Shown here one piece after another: positions 1-11,321 of a stretch of DNA of 64,000 nucleotides. Source of the DNA: an uncultured Archangium sp. (GTDB lineage: Bacteria; Myxococcota; Myxococcia; Myxococcales; Myxococcaceae). The stretch is from positions 62,001 to 126,000 of the forward strand of contig CAIVGN010000006.1 in NCBI GenBank assembly GCA_903905455.1. Reading direction: 5' to 3'. The translations under genes and the position numbers were made by a program. The notes below the pieces were generated by a model. That model was not told the DNA's origin, searched no databases, and saw only the letters and a list, made by a program, of their open reading frames with translations. How positions within the stretch are numbered: position 1 is the first letter of the stretch; each line of letters starts with the position of its first letter.

Positions 1-29
1 GGTGCTGGCGATGTTGCAGCGCAGGGAGG

Positions 30-680
30 TCACGGCTCCGGCGGCCGCCGCGACAGGCCCGTGACGCCCCAGCGCCCCGTCACCCAGCCGGGCGAGGTGA
101 GGGTCTCCTTGCGCGCGATGGTGATCACGTCGCAGTTGCCGGGGTTCGCCAGGTCGTCGAACTCCTCGACCGGCAGGTGCAGGTAGCGCATCGCGAAGCA
201 GCGAATGGTCAGGCCGTGGGTGACGATCAGCACGTGCTCGGCGGCCTTGCGCTCGACCTGGCGCATCATCGTCTCCAGGAACGACGAGGTGCGATCGAAG
301 CAGTCGGCCGGGCTCTCGCCGCCCTCGAAGCGGTAATAGAACCAGCCGTGCGTGCGGCGCCTGGCCTCTTGCGCCTCGTACTCCGCGTAGCCGTGCTCCA
401 CCTCGCGCAACCGCGGGTCTTCGAAGATACGCACCTCCTTCGATTCGAGGCCGGCCCCGGAGAGGATGCCCTGCAGCGTCAGCCGGGTGCGCGTGTACGG
501 CGAGGTGTAGATGAGCGCGTCCTGCAGGTACCCGCGGCCCAGCGAGGCGCCGACGGCGCGGGCCTGCTGGTGACCGCGCTCGGTGAGGCCGATGGTGTGA
601 TCGCCGACGTCCTTCGAGACGACGTGGCCCACGTTCGCGAGCGATTCCCCATGGCGAACGAGCTTGATGGTGAGCGACAT
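30..680 (-). CDS. Histidine phosphatase (phosphoglycerate mutase-like)
   Basis: 216 aa, a member of the RHG histidine-phosphatase superfamily. The signature LVRHGES lies at residues 7-13, so His10 would be the phospho-accepting histidine. The second active-site histidine is His155 in VTHGLT, and Arg63 in SPYTRT fits the phosphate pocket. These enzymes form a phosphohistidine intermediate and act on sugar phosphates, nucleotides or phosphoproteins; the substrate cannot be told from sequence. There is no signal peptide, so it is probably cytoplasmic. The ATG start is followed within nine codons by the RHG motif, as usual for the family. It is divergent from the methyltransferase at 741 and shares about 60 bp of upstream DNA with it. 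Confidence 0.85.
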   Translation of the reverse strand: MSLTIKLVRHGESLANVGHVVSKDVGDHTIGLTERGHQQARAVGASLGRGYLQDALIYTSPYTRTRLTLQGILSGAGLESKEVRIFEDPRLREVEHGYAEYEAQEARRRTHGWFYYRFEGGESPADCFDRTSSFLETMMRQVERKAAEHVLIVTHGLTIRCFAMRYLHLPVEEFDDLANPGNCDVITIARKETLTSPGWVTGRWGVTGLSRRPPEP

Positions 681-740
681 GCCGCCCACTTTGCGACAGG
701 CGTGGCGGGGAGCGCCTCCTAATAATAGGGAGCGCAGCCG

Positions 741-1391
741 ATGCGACGAGCGCTGGTCAGGCAGGTGACGGAGGTTCGAGACGCGCCGCTGTGTCCCGAG
801 CTCCGCCTGCGCGTCGCGCCCGAGCCCCTGGCGCCCTGGGAAGCGACCGAGCGCCTCGAGGGGAGCGTGCAGCCGCCTCCGTTCTGGGCACACGCGTGGC
901 CCGGTGGACTGGCGCTGGCGCGGCTGGTGCTCGACGGGCCCGAGCTGGTGCAGGGCCTCCGGGTGCTCGACTTCGCCTCGGGCTGCGGGGTGTCGGCGAT
1001 CGCCGCGGCGCGCGCGGGGGCCTCGGAGGTGCTGGCCACCGAGCTCGATCTCTTCGCCCTGGCCGCCGTGGCCGAGAACGCGGAGCTCAACGGGGTGTGC
1101 GTCGCCTCGAGCAGCTCCGACGTCATCGACACCGACGCGGGCTGGGACGTGGTGCTGGTGGGCGACGTCTTCTACGAGGACGAGCTCTCGCGGCGCATCG
1201 AGCGCTGGTTGCGCGTGCTGCACGCCCGGGGGGCGCAGATCCGCATCGGCGACCCCGGCCGCTCGTTCCTGCCGATGAAGAGCCTCTCGTGCGTGGCCAC
1301 CTATGCCGTGGCGCCGGTGCCCGCGTGGGACAGCGTGCTCGACCGCCCCGCGCGCATCTGGACCTTCGGCGCTTCGGCCCCGGCGCGCTAA
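741..1391 (+). CDS. SAM-dependent methyltransferase, METTL20/ETFB-lysine methyltransferase-like
   Basis: 216 aa class I methyltransferase. The SAM-binding motif I is VLDFASGCGVSAIAAARAG (about residues 75-93), followed by an acidic motif II (ATELD) and a GDVFYE motif in the position of the protein-methyltransferase post-I motif. GDPGRSFLP near residue 173 is typical of the METTL20/PrmA-like group often labelled predicted nicotinamide N-methylase. That group methylates lysines on electron-transfer flavoprotein beta or related proteins; the substrate here is inferred only. The ATG at 741 is preceded by an AGGGAG ribosome-binding site at a good distance. It probably heads a four-gene run with the YkgJ-like, lipoprotein and phosphoesterase genes. 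Confidence 0.75.
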   Translation: MRRALVRQVTEVRDAPLCPELRLRVAPEPLAPWEATERLEGSVQPPPFWAHAWPGGLALARLVLDGPELVQGLRVLDFASGCGVSAIAAARAGASEVLATELDLFALAAVAENAELNGVCVASSSSDVIDTDAGWDVVLVGDVFYEDELSRRIERWLRVLHARGAQIRIGDPGRSFLPMKSLSCVATYAVAPVPAWDSVLDRPARIWTFGASAPAR

Positions 1392-1403
1392 AGGGTCGCC
1401 GCG

Positions 1404-1784
1404 ATGTCCCTCGAGGCGCTGTGCCAGGCGTGTGGGTTGTGCTGCGACGGCAGCCTGTTCTCGCGCGTGCCGCTGGGGGTCGAGGAGCGCGTGCCCGAGG
1501 GGGCGCTCGCGGTGGTCACCAACGACCGTGGCGGCCGCCACGTGCCGCAGCGCTGCGCGGCGCTCGCGGGTACCGTGTGCCAGGTGTACGCCCAGCGGCC
1601 GCGGGCCTGTCGTCGCTACGAGTGCCTGCTCTTCGGGGCGTTGCGCGAGGGCGAAGTGTCGCTCTCGGAGGCCGTCGACGTCGTGCAGCGGGCGCAGGGG
1701 CTCGTGGCCGCGGCCCGCGTCGACCCGGACCGGCGGGCCGAGCGCGAGGAGTTCCTCTCGTTCCATTTCGGGCGGCGCCCGTGA
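1404..1784 (+). CDS. YkgJ-family cysteine cluster protein
   Basis: 126 aa. The N-terminus carries CQACGLCCDGS (Cys7, 10, 13, 14), the hallmark of the YkgJ/UPF0153 family, followed by CQVYAQRPRACRRYEC about residues 57-72. These cysteines are thought to bind a zinc or iron-sulfur centre; the reaction of the family is not established. It lies 12 bp behind the methyltransferase. Its stop overlaps the GTG start of the next gene (GTGA), so the two are probably translated together. Confidence 0.8.
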   Translation: MSLEALCQACGLCCDGSLFSRVPLGVEERVPEGALAVVTNDRGGRHVPQRCAALAGTVCQVYAQRPRACRRYECLLFGALREGEVSLSEAVDVVQRAQGLVAAARVDPDRRAEREEFLSFHFGRRP

Positions 1785-2566
1785 GGTGGCTCGCGGCGCT
1801 CTCGTGCCTGCTGCTGGCGTGCGGTCCGACCGAGGAGATGCGCGCGTGGGCCGAGCGCCGGGCCACGCTCGAGCGGCGCCAGGCCGAGTTGATGGCCCTC
1901 GAGCACGACGACGCGGAGGCCGCGCGACGCCGGGCTGCCTGGAAGGAACTCCAGGGCTCCCTCGACGTCGCCGCCTTCGTGCGCGAACACGAGGTCGACG
2001 CGAAGGTCTTTGGCGAGCCGGGGAAGGTCCGCGTCGCGCTCTCGGGGACCAGCGAACATTGCCGCGACGAGCTCACCAAGCTGCAGGCCGTGCGTTGGCT
2101 GCTCTCTCGCTGGCGACTGAGGCTCGAGGGCGAGCGGTGCGAGTGGGAAGGCACGAGCGATGCCGTGTTGCCCGAGCTCGAGCGTGCGCTGGTGCTCCCC
2201 CCCGCGCGCTTCACGCCGCCCGAGCGGTCGCTGTGCTCGCGCGGGCGCGAGGCCGAGCAGGCTCGCGTCAGAGACCTCGAGGTCGACGTCGCGCGCAGGG
2301 AAGGGCGCCTGGGCGTGCTCGCGTCGCTCGGTCACCTGGCACGGGCCGGTGCGCTGGTGACGCAGCTCCAGGGGGTCTCCGCGCCGTGTGATCTCCCCAT
2401 CCTCGAGCGGGAGCTGGCCCAGGACCACCGGGGCGCGCTGCTCGAGATCTCGGAGCAGCGGCTCGTTCACCCGCTCGAGCCGCGTGGAGACCCCCGGCTG
2501 CGCGCGCTCGTCGAGGTCAGCTCGTTCGGGCTCGAGTGGCGCTGTGCGCCGGTCGAACCGCAGTAG
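1781..2566 (+). CDS. Hypothetical lipoprotein with coiled-coil character
   Basis: 261 aa from a GTG start that overlaps the previous stop codon. The N-terminus is a short lipoprotein signal: hydrophobic LAALSCLLLACG with a lipobox Cys near residue 14. The following 40 residues are rich in Ala, Glu and Arg (ERRATLERRQAELMALEH) and look helical or coiled-coil. The rest has scattered cysteines and no motif I recognise. It is probably membrane-anchored in the periplasm. No function is assigned. Its end overlaps the proposed start of the phosphoesterase gene. Confidence 0.6.
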   Translation: MRWLAALSCLLLACGPTEEMRAWAERRATLERRQAELMALEHDDAEAARRRAAWKELQGSLDVAAFVREHEVDAKVFGEPGKVRVALSGTSEHCRDELTKLQAVRWLLSRWRLRLEGERCEWEGTSDAVLPELERALVLPPARFTPPERSLCSRGREAEQARVRDLEVDVARREGRLGVLASLGHLARAGALVTQLQGVSAPCDLPILERELAQDHRGALLEISEQRLVHPLEPRGDPRLRALVEVSSFGLEWRCAPVEPQ

Positions 2567-4709
2567 GGTCAGGCCCCTGCGCCTCTTCGCTCTCCTCACG
2601 CTCCTGGCCCCCGTCGCCCACGGCGCGGCCCTCACGCGCGGCCCGTTCCTCCAGCTCGCCGAGGCGCGGGAGGTGACGGTCGTCTTTCACACCGACGTGC
2701 CCAGTGCCGGCGCGGTGCGCTTCGGAGCGCTCGGTGGGCCGCTGGCGGGCATGGTGAGCGAGGTGGTCCCGAATACGGTTCACGCGCTGCGCCTGACGGG
2801 GCTGACGCCTTCGACCCGCTACGCCTACGAGGTGGTGGTCGATGGGCAGGTGCTCTCCGGTGGGGAGGCGCTCCGGTTTCGCACCTCGCCTCCGCTGGGC
2901 AGCGCCGAGCCGTTTCGTTTCTTCGCGTGGGGTGACTCGGGCACCGGCGACGTCGCGCAGCTCCAGGTCGCCGAGCGGCTCGCAGCCGAGGTCGGCGACG
3001 CGACCTTCTCGCTCATTCTCGGGGACATCGTCTATTACGCGGGGGAGCCGCAGCTGTACGACGCGCGGTTCTTTACGCCCTACGCGCCGCTGCTGCGACG
3101 CTCGGTGGTCTGGCCGACCATCGGGAACCACGACATGGCCCTCGACCCGCTGGGGGGGCCGTACCGCGACGCGTTCCATCTCCCGACCAACAACCCCGCA
3201 GGCTCCGAGCTGTACTACTCGTTCGACTATGGCGACGCGCACTTCGTGTGCCTCGACACGCACGTCAGCGGTCACGCCGCGGGTTCAGCGCAGCTGACGT
3301 GGGCCGCCGCTGATCTCGCCGCCTCGAGTGCGAAGTGGAAGATCGTCTTCTTCCACGTGCCTCCGTACTCCGGCGGCACGCACGCCGATGACCCCGGGGT
3401 GCGCGACGCCATTCTCCCGGTGCTCGAGGCCGCTGGCGTCGACGTCGTCTTCTCGGGCCACTCGCACGTCTACGAGCGCAGCTTCCTCTTGCGCAGCAAC
3501 GCCATCGTGCAGGGTGACCGCGCGAGCTACGTGAAGAACATTCCCGGGGCGGGCACGCTGTACGTCGTCAGCGGCACGGCAGGGCAGCGCGGTGTGCTCT
3601 CCAACCCGGCGCACCCGCTGATGGCCTTTCAAGCCGGCAGCGTGCTCGGCGTGAGCGTGGTCGACGTGAGCGGTGATGCGCTGCGCGGCTACTTCCTGCA
3701 GGCCGATGGCACCGCGGTGGATCTCTTCAGCCTCTCGAAGGGCGCGGACGTGACCGCGCCCCGGCTGCTGGGCGTGCGCGCGAACTCGGAGTCGCAGCTC
3801 GAGGTGTCGTTCGATGAGCCGGTGCTCGGCGCGGATCATCCCACGGCCTTCGAGATCGTGCCTCCGGTGACGGTGCGCTCGGCGCAGGTGGGGAGCGACC
3901 GCCGCACGGTGCTCCTGCAGACCGACGCGCACCAACCCGGGACCTACGAGCTGCGCGCGGCGGGCGTGCATGACGACGCGGGCCTTTCTTCCTCGCAGGG
4001 GGCTGCCTACGTCGTCCGCGAGGTGATCCCGCTGACCTCGGATCTCACGCGCTTCGTGGTCGACACCGCGCCCCCCGAGTGGAGCGCCGCCGGCTTCGAT
4101 GACTCGGCCTGGCTCGAGGCCCCGTTGCCGCTGGGCGTGGGCCTTCCCGGGGTCACGCTCTTCGCGCGGTTGCACTTCCCGCTCCCGGTGGCGCGCGCGT
4201 CGATGCGTCGGCTGCTGCTCGAGCTCGACTACGACGACGGCTTCGTCGCCTCGCTCAACGGGGTCGAGGTGCTGCGGCAGAACGTGCCCGCAGGTCAACG
4301 CGGCGCCACCCTCGCCAACGGCCTGCGCACCGCGGGCCTGGTGCAGCACTTCACGCTCGCGCAGGCGCCCGCCTCGCTCCTCCACGAGGGGGACAACGTG
4401 CTCGCGCTCGAGGTGCACGACGCGACCGGTGGTTTCTTCCTCAACGCGCGGCTGCGCGCCGAGCTCGACGAGCGGCAGGTGACGGACGCGGGGTTCACCG
4501 ACGCCGGACTCCCCGTGGCCGATGCGGGGGCGGGGCTCGACGCGGGCCTTCGCGACGCGGGGCTGGCGGTCGATGCGGGGCCCCTCGCCGTGGACGCCGG
4601 TCCTGCGCCCGCGGCGACGAGCAGCAGCTGTGGGTGCGCGCAGCTCGACGCCGCGGCCCTGGTGTTGCTCGCCGCGCTCACCTGCCGCCGCGCGAGAGGG
4701 CCTGGGTGA
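2544..4709 (+). CDS. Secreted purple-acid-phosphatase-like metallophosphoesterase with MYXO-CTERM anchor
   Basis: About 721 aa if it starts at GTG 2544, which gives a basic n-region and a signal peptide ending at AHGA; the start is uncertain. An N-terminal fibronectin-like domain (about 30-115) precedes a calcineurin-like phosphoesterase domain with metal ligands in WGDSG, LILGDIVY, IGNHDMA, FFHVPPYSG and FSGHSHVYERS. A beta-rich region follows, then an Asp-Ala-Gly-rich linker. The last 30 residues show the MYXO-CTERM pattern: SSSCGCAQ, a hydrophobic helix, then CRRAR. This C-terminal signal sorts proteins to the outer surface in Myxococcota and is a good taxonomic clue. It is predicted to hydrolyse phosphate esters outside the cell; the substrate is unknown. 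Confidence 0.85.
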   Translation: MRRSNRSRVRPLRLFALLTLLAPVAHGAALTRGPFLQLAEAREVTVVFHTDVPSAGAVRFGALGGPLAGMVSEVVPNTVHALRLTGLTPSTRYAYEVVVDGQVLSGGEALRFRTSPPLGSAEPFRFFAWGDSGTGDVAQLQVAERLAAEVGDATFSLILGDIVYYAGEPQLYDARFFTPYAPLLRRSVVWPTIGNHDMALDPLGGPYRDAFHLPTNNPAGSELYYSFDYGDAHFVCLDTHVSGHAAGSAQLTWAAADLAASSAKWKIVFFHVPPYSGGTHADDPGVRDAILPVLEAAGVDVVFSGHSHVYERSFLLRSNAIVQGDRASYVKNIPGAGTLYVVSGTAGQRGVLSNPAHPLMAFQAGSVLGVSVVDVSGDALRGYFLQADGTAVDLFSLSKGADVTAPRLLGVRANSESQLEVSFDEPVLGADHPTAFEIVPPVTVRSAQVGSDRRTVLLQTDAHQPGTYELRAAGVHDDAGLSSSQGAAYVVREVIPLTSDLTRFVVDTAPPEWSAAGFDDSAWLEAPLPLGVGLPGVTLFARLHFPLPVARASMRRLLLELDYDDGFVASLNGVEVLRQNVPAGQRGATLANGLRTAGLVQHFTLAQAPASLLHEGDNVLALEVHDATGGFFLNARLRAELDERQVTDAGFTDAGLPVADAGAGLDAGLRDAGLAVDAGPLAVDAGPAPAATSSSCGCAQLDAAALVLLAALTCRRARGPG

Positions 4710-4768
4710 TTTCGCTGAGTGCGCCGCACCGGTACTCCACGGGGCGGATTGCCTGGCCCACCTCGCCC

Positions 4769-4795
4769 CGCTCGCTCGCTCGCTCGCTCGCTCGC
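4769..4795. repeat. Tetranucleotide microsatellite (CGCT)6.75
   Basis: Six full CGCT units and a partial seventh lie in the 189-bp gap between the phosphoesterase and the zinc-ribbon membrane protein. The rest of the gap (4710-4898) holds no gene that I can support. Tetranucleotide tracts can change length by slippage; here the tract is in a non-coding stretch upstream of 4899. Confidence 0.8.
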
Positions 4796-4898
4796 CTCGC
4801 GTCGTCGTCTCGAGCGAGGCACAGGGCCTTCCGAAAGAGCCGACTCGTTCGGGGGACCGCTGCTTGCGTGGGTGCGGGGGTTCTGAGACACCCGAGGG

Positions 4899-5291
4899 AT
4901 GTCGCCGCAGCCCACTACCGTTCGCGTCGGCGTCATGGACTCGGCGAAGCCCGGCCTGGTGCTGACGGTGCCGGTGACGCAGCTGGGGCCTGGCGCGCGT
5001 GCCTGGCGGGGCCTCAAGCGGATGGCGCTGGTCTCGGGCATCGGGGTGGTGCTGGTGGCGGTGCCGTTGCTGCACGTGTGCGGCGCGGTGGTGGCGCTCA
5101 TCGCCGGGCCCATCGCCGGCGTCTTCGCGTGGCGGGCGCGCGCGGTGCTGGGGGCGTGTGAGATCGCGTGCCCGAAGTGCAGCCAACCGGTCCTGGTGCC
5201 CGACCAGCTGCCCGGGTGGCCCGCGCGGGTGCACTGCGCAAAGTGCGGCGCGATGGTCGAGCTCCAGCTCGGGGAAGCGGCGCCGTCGTGA
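4899..5291 (+). CDS. Membrane protein with C-terminal zinc ribbon, unknown function
   Basis: 130 aa. Two hydrophobic segments (about residues 43-62 and 64-78) form a membrane hairpin. It is followed by a cysteine motif CPKC (about 90-93) and CAKC (about 111-114) spaced as in a zinc ribbon. A soluble N-terminus of 40 residues precedes the membrane part. I do not recognise the family. The stop codon overlaps the GTG start of the next gene, suggesting co-translation. Confidence 0.55.
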   Translation: MSPQPTTVRVGVMDSAKPGLVLTVPVTQLGPGARAWRGLKRMALVSGIGVVLVAVPLLHVCGAVVALIAGPIAGVFAWRARAVLGACEIACPKCSQPVLVPDQLPGWPARVHCAKCGAMVELQLGEAAPS

Positions 5292-5830
5292 AGCGCGCGC
5301 TCGCCCTCGCGGTGTTGGTGCTGGCGGCGGCGGTGCTGGTCTTCGGCGCCACCCACTACGATCCGCGCCGGCCGCGGCCCGAAGGGTGGGAGGCGCCGTG
5401 GCGCGCGCTGCCCCTCGAGCCGGAGACGTCGTGGGCTCCCGATGCGCTCAAGCGCGGGGTGGTGCAGCGGCTCTTCGCCCAGGCCACGGACGAGCTGACC
5501 GAGTGCTCGCAGGAGTACTTCCGCGCGAAGGTGGCCGACGTGGTGCCGCTGGAGCTGCTGCTCGAGGCCGGGGCCGAGGGCGTGCGCCTGGCCTACGTGG
5601 TGACGCCGCCGCGCGCTGACTTGCCCGCGGGCCTGTTGCCCTGCCTCGAGCGCGCGATCGAGAAGAGCAAGCCGGTGGCGGGCCCCGGGTTGGCGCCGGG
5701 CACGCGCTGGCGGCTCGGGCTCTCGTTCCTGCTCAACCCCGTCAGCGACCTGCCGTCACCCCCGTGGTGGGAGCGTTTCGTGCCCGCGTCGTGGCGCTCG
5801 GGAGGCTCGTCCGGCATCCACGTCGGTTGA
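5288..5830 (+). CDS. Hypothetical protein with N-terminal membrane anchor
   Basis: 180 aa from a GTG start overlapping the previous stop (GTGA). Residues 2-22 are a basic start plus a hydrophobic helix (ALALAVLVLAAAVLVFG), either an uncleaved anchor or a signal peptide. The remainder is soluble with two cysteines (near residues 76 and 118) and a C-terminal Trp/Pro-rich stretch. No known domain was seen. It probably works with the preceding zinc-ribbon membrane protein. Confidence 0.5.
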   Translation: MKRALALAVLVLAAAVLVFGATHYDPRRPRPEGWEAPWRALPLEPETSWAPDALKRGVVQRLFAQATDELTECSQEYFRAKVADVVPLELLLEAGAEGVRLAYVVTPPRADLPAGLLPCLERAIEKSKPVAGPGLAPGTRWRLGLSFLLNPVSDLPSPPWWERFVPASWRSGGSSGIHVG

Positions 5831-5885
5831 TCCGACCCTGCGCGTTCAGCGAGGGAAAAGACGTACCGAGGGGCGGTTTCCCTGT

Positions 5886-7247
<1,362 letters not shown>

Positions 7248-7258
7248 GCAGCGCCGCT

Positions 7259-7320
7259 CCCTGCCTCCGATGGTCCGGGGCAGGGCGCGAGGCCGGCGTC
7301 GCCTGCGAAGGTGGGCGACG
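7259..7320. terminator. Possible bidirectional terminator between convergent genes
   Basis: Two inverted repeats lie in the 73-bp gap between convergent genes: CCCTGCC (7259-7265) with GGCAGGG (7279-7285), and CGTCGCC (7297-7303) with GGCGACG (7314-7320). Neither is followed by a clear T-run, so this rests on position and pairing only. Confidence 0.35.
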
Positions 7321-7827
7321 TCAGCGGAGGGTCGCGGGGCCGTAGCCGCGCAGCAACTGTCCGGCCTTCTGCAGCGAGTCCGCCATGAAGGTCATGGAGA
7401 CCCGCTCGGAGGCGACGGGCTGCACCAGCCGGTGCTTCTTCTTTCCATCGGAGAACGAGAGTTGCCAGCGGTTGCCGCTGCTCAGGAAGCAGGCGCCTCC
7501 GAGCGGGTAGCCCAGCAACACCTTGAAGCTCATGTGGTCGACGGTGCCGTTGATGAGCCCGAGCACCCCCAGGGTGGTCGCGGCGATCAACAACACGCCC
7601 ACGGTGCGCAAGACGACGGGCGACTTCTTCTTCAACTCGACGTCGGTGATCGCGCTGCGCTCGACGGTGACCGTCTCGAGCGGGTCGCGAAAGGTGAACG
7701 AGTTGATCCGGCTGTAGCAGAGGTACTTCTCCGTCAGCCGGAGGTCGAAGCGCACGCCGGATCGCGCCTCGATGCTGCAGTCCACGAGCGGAGTTCCAGT
7801 CTCTGAAGGGGCGGGGGTCCAGGCCAT
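7321..7827 (-). CDS. Hypothetical membrane protein
   Basis: 168 aa. A soluble N-terminus of about 70 residues contains DLRLTEKYLCYSRI and is followed by two hydrophobic segments (about residues 73-92 and 101-114). A short soluble C-terminus follows. The N-terminal half resembles a beta-rich PH-like head facing the cytoplasm, but I cannot place it in a named family. It is convergent with the helicase and separated by 79 bp from the TPR gene. Confidence 0.5.
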   Translation of the reverse strand: MAWTPAPSETGTPLVDCSIEARSGVRFDLRLTEKYLCYSRINSFTFRDPLETVTVERSAITDVELKKKSPVVLRTVGVLLIAATTLGVLGLINGTVDHMSFKVLLGYPLGGACFLSSGNRWQLSFSDGKKKHRLVQPVASERVSMTFMADSLQKAGQLLRGYGPATLR

Positions 7828-7906
7828 GCCTGCGCCTCAGTCCAGATCCGCCACGCGCACCAGGCCATTCGACGCGACGGGCCGCAGCCCCGGATGACGA
7901 CTGCAG

Positions 7907-8461
7907 TCAGCGCGTCGGCGCCTGGGCGAGCTTGTGGGCGATGACCTGCGCGAGGAGCTTCGGCTTGAAGCCCAGCGCCGCGGCCTTCGCCCGGGCCTCT
8001 TCGGCGCCGGCCGCGTCACCCTTCATCGCGGCGAGCACCGCCAGGTTGCCGAAGGGCACGCCGTAGCGCGGGTCTCGTTCCAGGGCGGTCTGGAAGTGGG
8101 TGCGGGCGTCGTCGAGGCGGCCCTGCTCGAGCCGCACGGCGCCCAGGGTGTTGCGCGCCGCGGCCAGCGGGTTCGAGGTGTGAAAGCCCACGGCCAGCGA
8201 GCCCAGGGCGCGCTTCCACGCGCTCCCCACGAGGCTGGTCTCGAAGGCGGCCAGCTCGGTCGCGGCGGCGTCGAAGTCGCGCCGGGCGAGCAGGGAGCGG
8301 GCGCGCAGGAACGGCGAAGCCACCCACAGCGAGAGCGCCACCAGCAGCACGCCGAGCGCGGACAGCGACCACGAGACCGCGTCGGGGAGCCGCGGGGAGA
8401 TCGCGAACACGGCGATCATGAAGACGCTCAACAGCAGCCAGTTCCGCGTGGGACGGGTCAT
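7907..8461 (-). CDS. Small TPR membrane protein
   Basis: 184 aa. Two N-terminal transmembrane helices (LLLSVFMIAVFAISP and LGVLLVALSLWVASPF, about residues 9-23 and 36-51) precede a helical repeat region. It contains a TPR unit around residues 108-150: NTLGAVRLEQGRLDDARTHF followed by NLAVLAAMKGDAAGAEEA. TPRs mediate protein contacts; the partner is unknown. The ATG overlaps the TGA of the upstream gene by one base (TGATG), so it is translationally coupled to it. Confidence 0.6.
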   Translation of the reverse strand: MTRPTRNWLLLSVFMIAVFAISPRLPDAVSWSLSALGVLLVALSLWVASPFLRARSLLARRDFDAAATELAAFETSLVGSAWKRALGSLAVGFHTSNPLAAARNTLGAVRLEQGRLDDARTHFQTALERDPRYGVPFGNLAVLAAMKGDAAGAEEARAKAAALGFKPKLLAQVIAHKLAQAPTR

Positions 8462-9134
8462 CACGGCTTTGGAGCGTAGCCGCAGAGCCTGGCGTTGGTG
8501 CGGGTCGCGCGGGCGAGCTTCTGGTGGAGCTCCGTGAACGAGGGCTCGGCGCCCCCCACCTCTTCCATCGGCACGTCCCGGTAGTCGGACAACGGCTCGA
8601 GGGTGCGCAGGCACGCCGCGTCATCCCCTGCGTGGTGCTGGGCGAGCGCGAGATCGTTGCGCACCCACGCCGACTCGAAGCGATCGAGCACCTTCTGGCA
8701 GCGCTCGATCACGGGGGTGAGCGTGGCGACGGCCTCGGAGAAGCGCTTGCGCTGGTACTGCGCGGTGAACCGGGCGCGGGCCTGCTTCACCTCGGCCGCC
8801 CCGCACCCGGCCGGCGGGGTGAGGTAGCGCCCCTCGAACCACGCGCGCGCGCCGCAGTAGGACGCGCATTGACCGGCGTCGACGGCGCTCACCTCGACGC
8901 CATCGGCCGCGGGGACGAGCTTCACCACGCAGGGAAGCGTGGCGTCGGCCACGGTGCCGGTCTGCCCCGCCCACGCACCGTCCAGCTGGCATTGGTGCGC
9001 GTTGGCGCCCAGCACCTCGATGGCGAAGTGGCCCTGGCCCAGCACCAGCGAGCCGTGTCCCCCGGTGAGCACGTAGGTGCCGGCCTTGGGGGCCGGCGCC
9101 GCGCACACCGCGAGGCTGATCAACACCGCATACA

Positions 9135-9135
<1 letters not shown>
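8461..9135 (-). CDS. Hypothetical secreted protein
   Basis: 224 aa with an N-terminal signal peptide (MYAVLISLAVCAAPAPKA). The mature part has seven or eight cysteines, including CASYCGARAWF near residue 89, suggesting disulfides outside the cytoplasm, and a helical C-terminal half. I do not recognise the fold. Its ATG overlaps the stop of the carboxylase gene (TGATG), so it is co-translated with a cytoplasmic enzyme although it is itself probably exported. Confidence 0.5.
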
Positions 9136-10697
<1,562 letters not shown>

Positions 10698-10749
10698 GGC
10701 GTGCGCCGAACTACCACACGACCTTTCGGGCGGCACGAATCGCCTGAGA

Positions 10750-11277
10750 TCAGCCCACCAGCCGTGCCAGCACCCCGGCGGTCAGGCCCAGCGTCGCCCC
10801 GGCCATCACGTCGAGCGGGTAGTGCACCCCCAGGTACACCCGCGAGAAGCCCACCAGCAGGGCGAAGGTCGACGCGAGCAGGCCCAGCCCGCTCCCTTCT
10901 CCGGCCCAGGCCACCGCGAGCGCCACCGAGGCCGCGGTGTGCCCCGAGGGGAACGAGAAGGCGTCGGGGTTCTGCACCAGCGCGGTGAAGCCCTGGATGC
11001 CCACGTTCGGGCGCCGGCGCTTCGAGAGCCGCTTGACCACCTGGGCCAGCAGCGCCGCGCCGCCCGACCCCAGCAGCAACATCCACCCCAGGTGCCGGGT
11101 CTGCGTGGTGTCGGCCAGCAGCAGCACCAGCCCCAGGAAGGTGAGGCTCTGGGCGTCACCGAGGTTGGTGACCGCGCGCATCGCCCGGGTCATCAGCGGC
11201 CGGTGCAGCCGGCCGACCGCCACCAGCAGCGCCTCGTCCCACTCCAGCAGTCGACGGAAGGTCTCCACGGTCGACAC
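10750..11277 (-). CDS. PAP2-family membrane phosphatase
   Basis: 175 aa with four or five transmembrane helices. The three PAP2 motifs are present: KRLSKRRRP (about 83-91), FPSGHT (about 109-114) and [13 protein letters not shown] (about 145-157). The histidines of motifs 2 and 3 form the phospho-transfer site. The family removes phosphate from lipid phosphates such as phosphatidate or undecaprenyl-PP at the outer face of the inner membrane; the substrate is not determined. It sits alone between the carboxylase and a secreted hypothetical protein. Confidence 0.88.
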   Translation of the reverse strand: MSTVETFRRLLEWDEALLVAVGRLHRPLMTRAMRAVTNLGDAQSLTFLGLVLLLADTTQTRHLGWMLLLGSGGAALLAQVVKRLSKRRRPNVGIQGFTALVQNPDAFSFPSGHTAASVALAVAWAGEGSGLGLLASTFALLVGFSRVYLGVHYPLDVMAGATLGLTAGVLARLVG

Positions 11278-11321
11278 TGTCCCTCAGTCACGGGGCGGGG
11301 CCGTGGAGCCCCTGCAACATT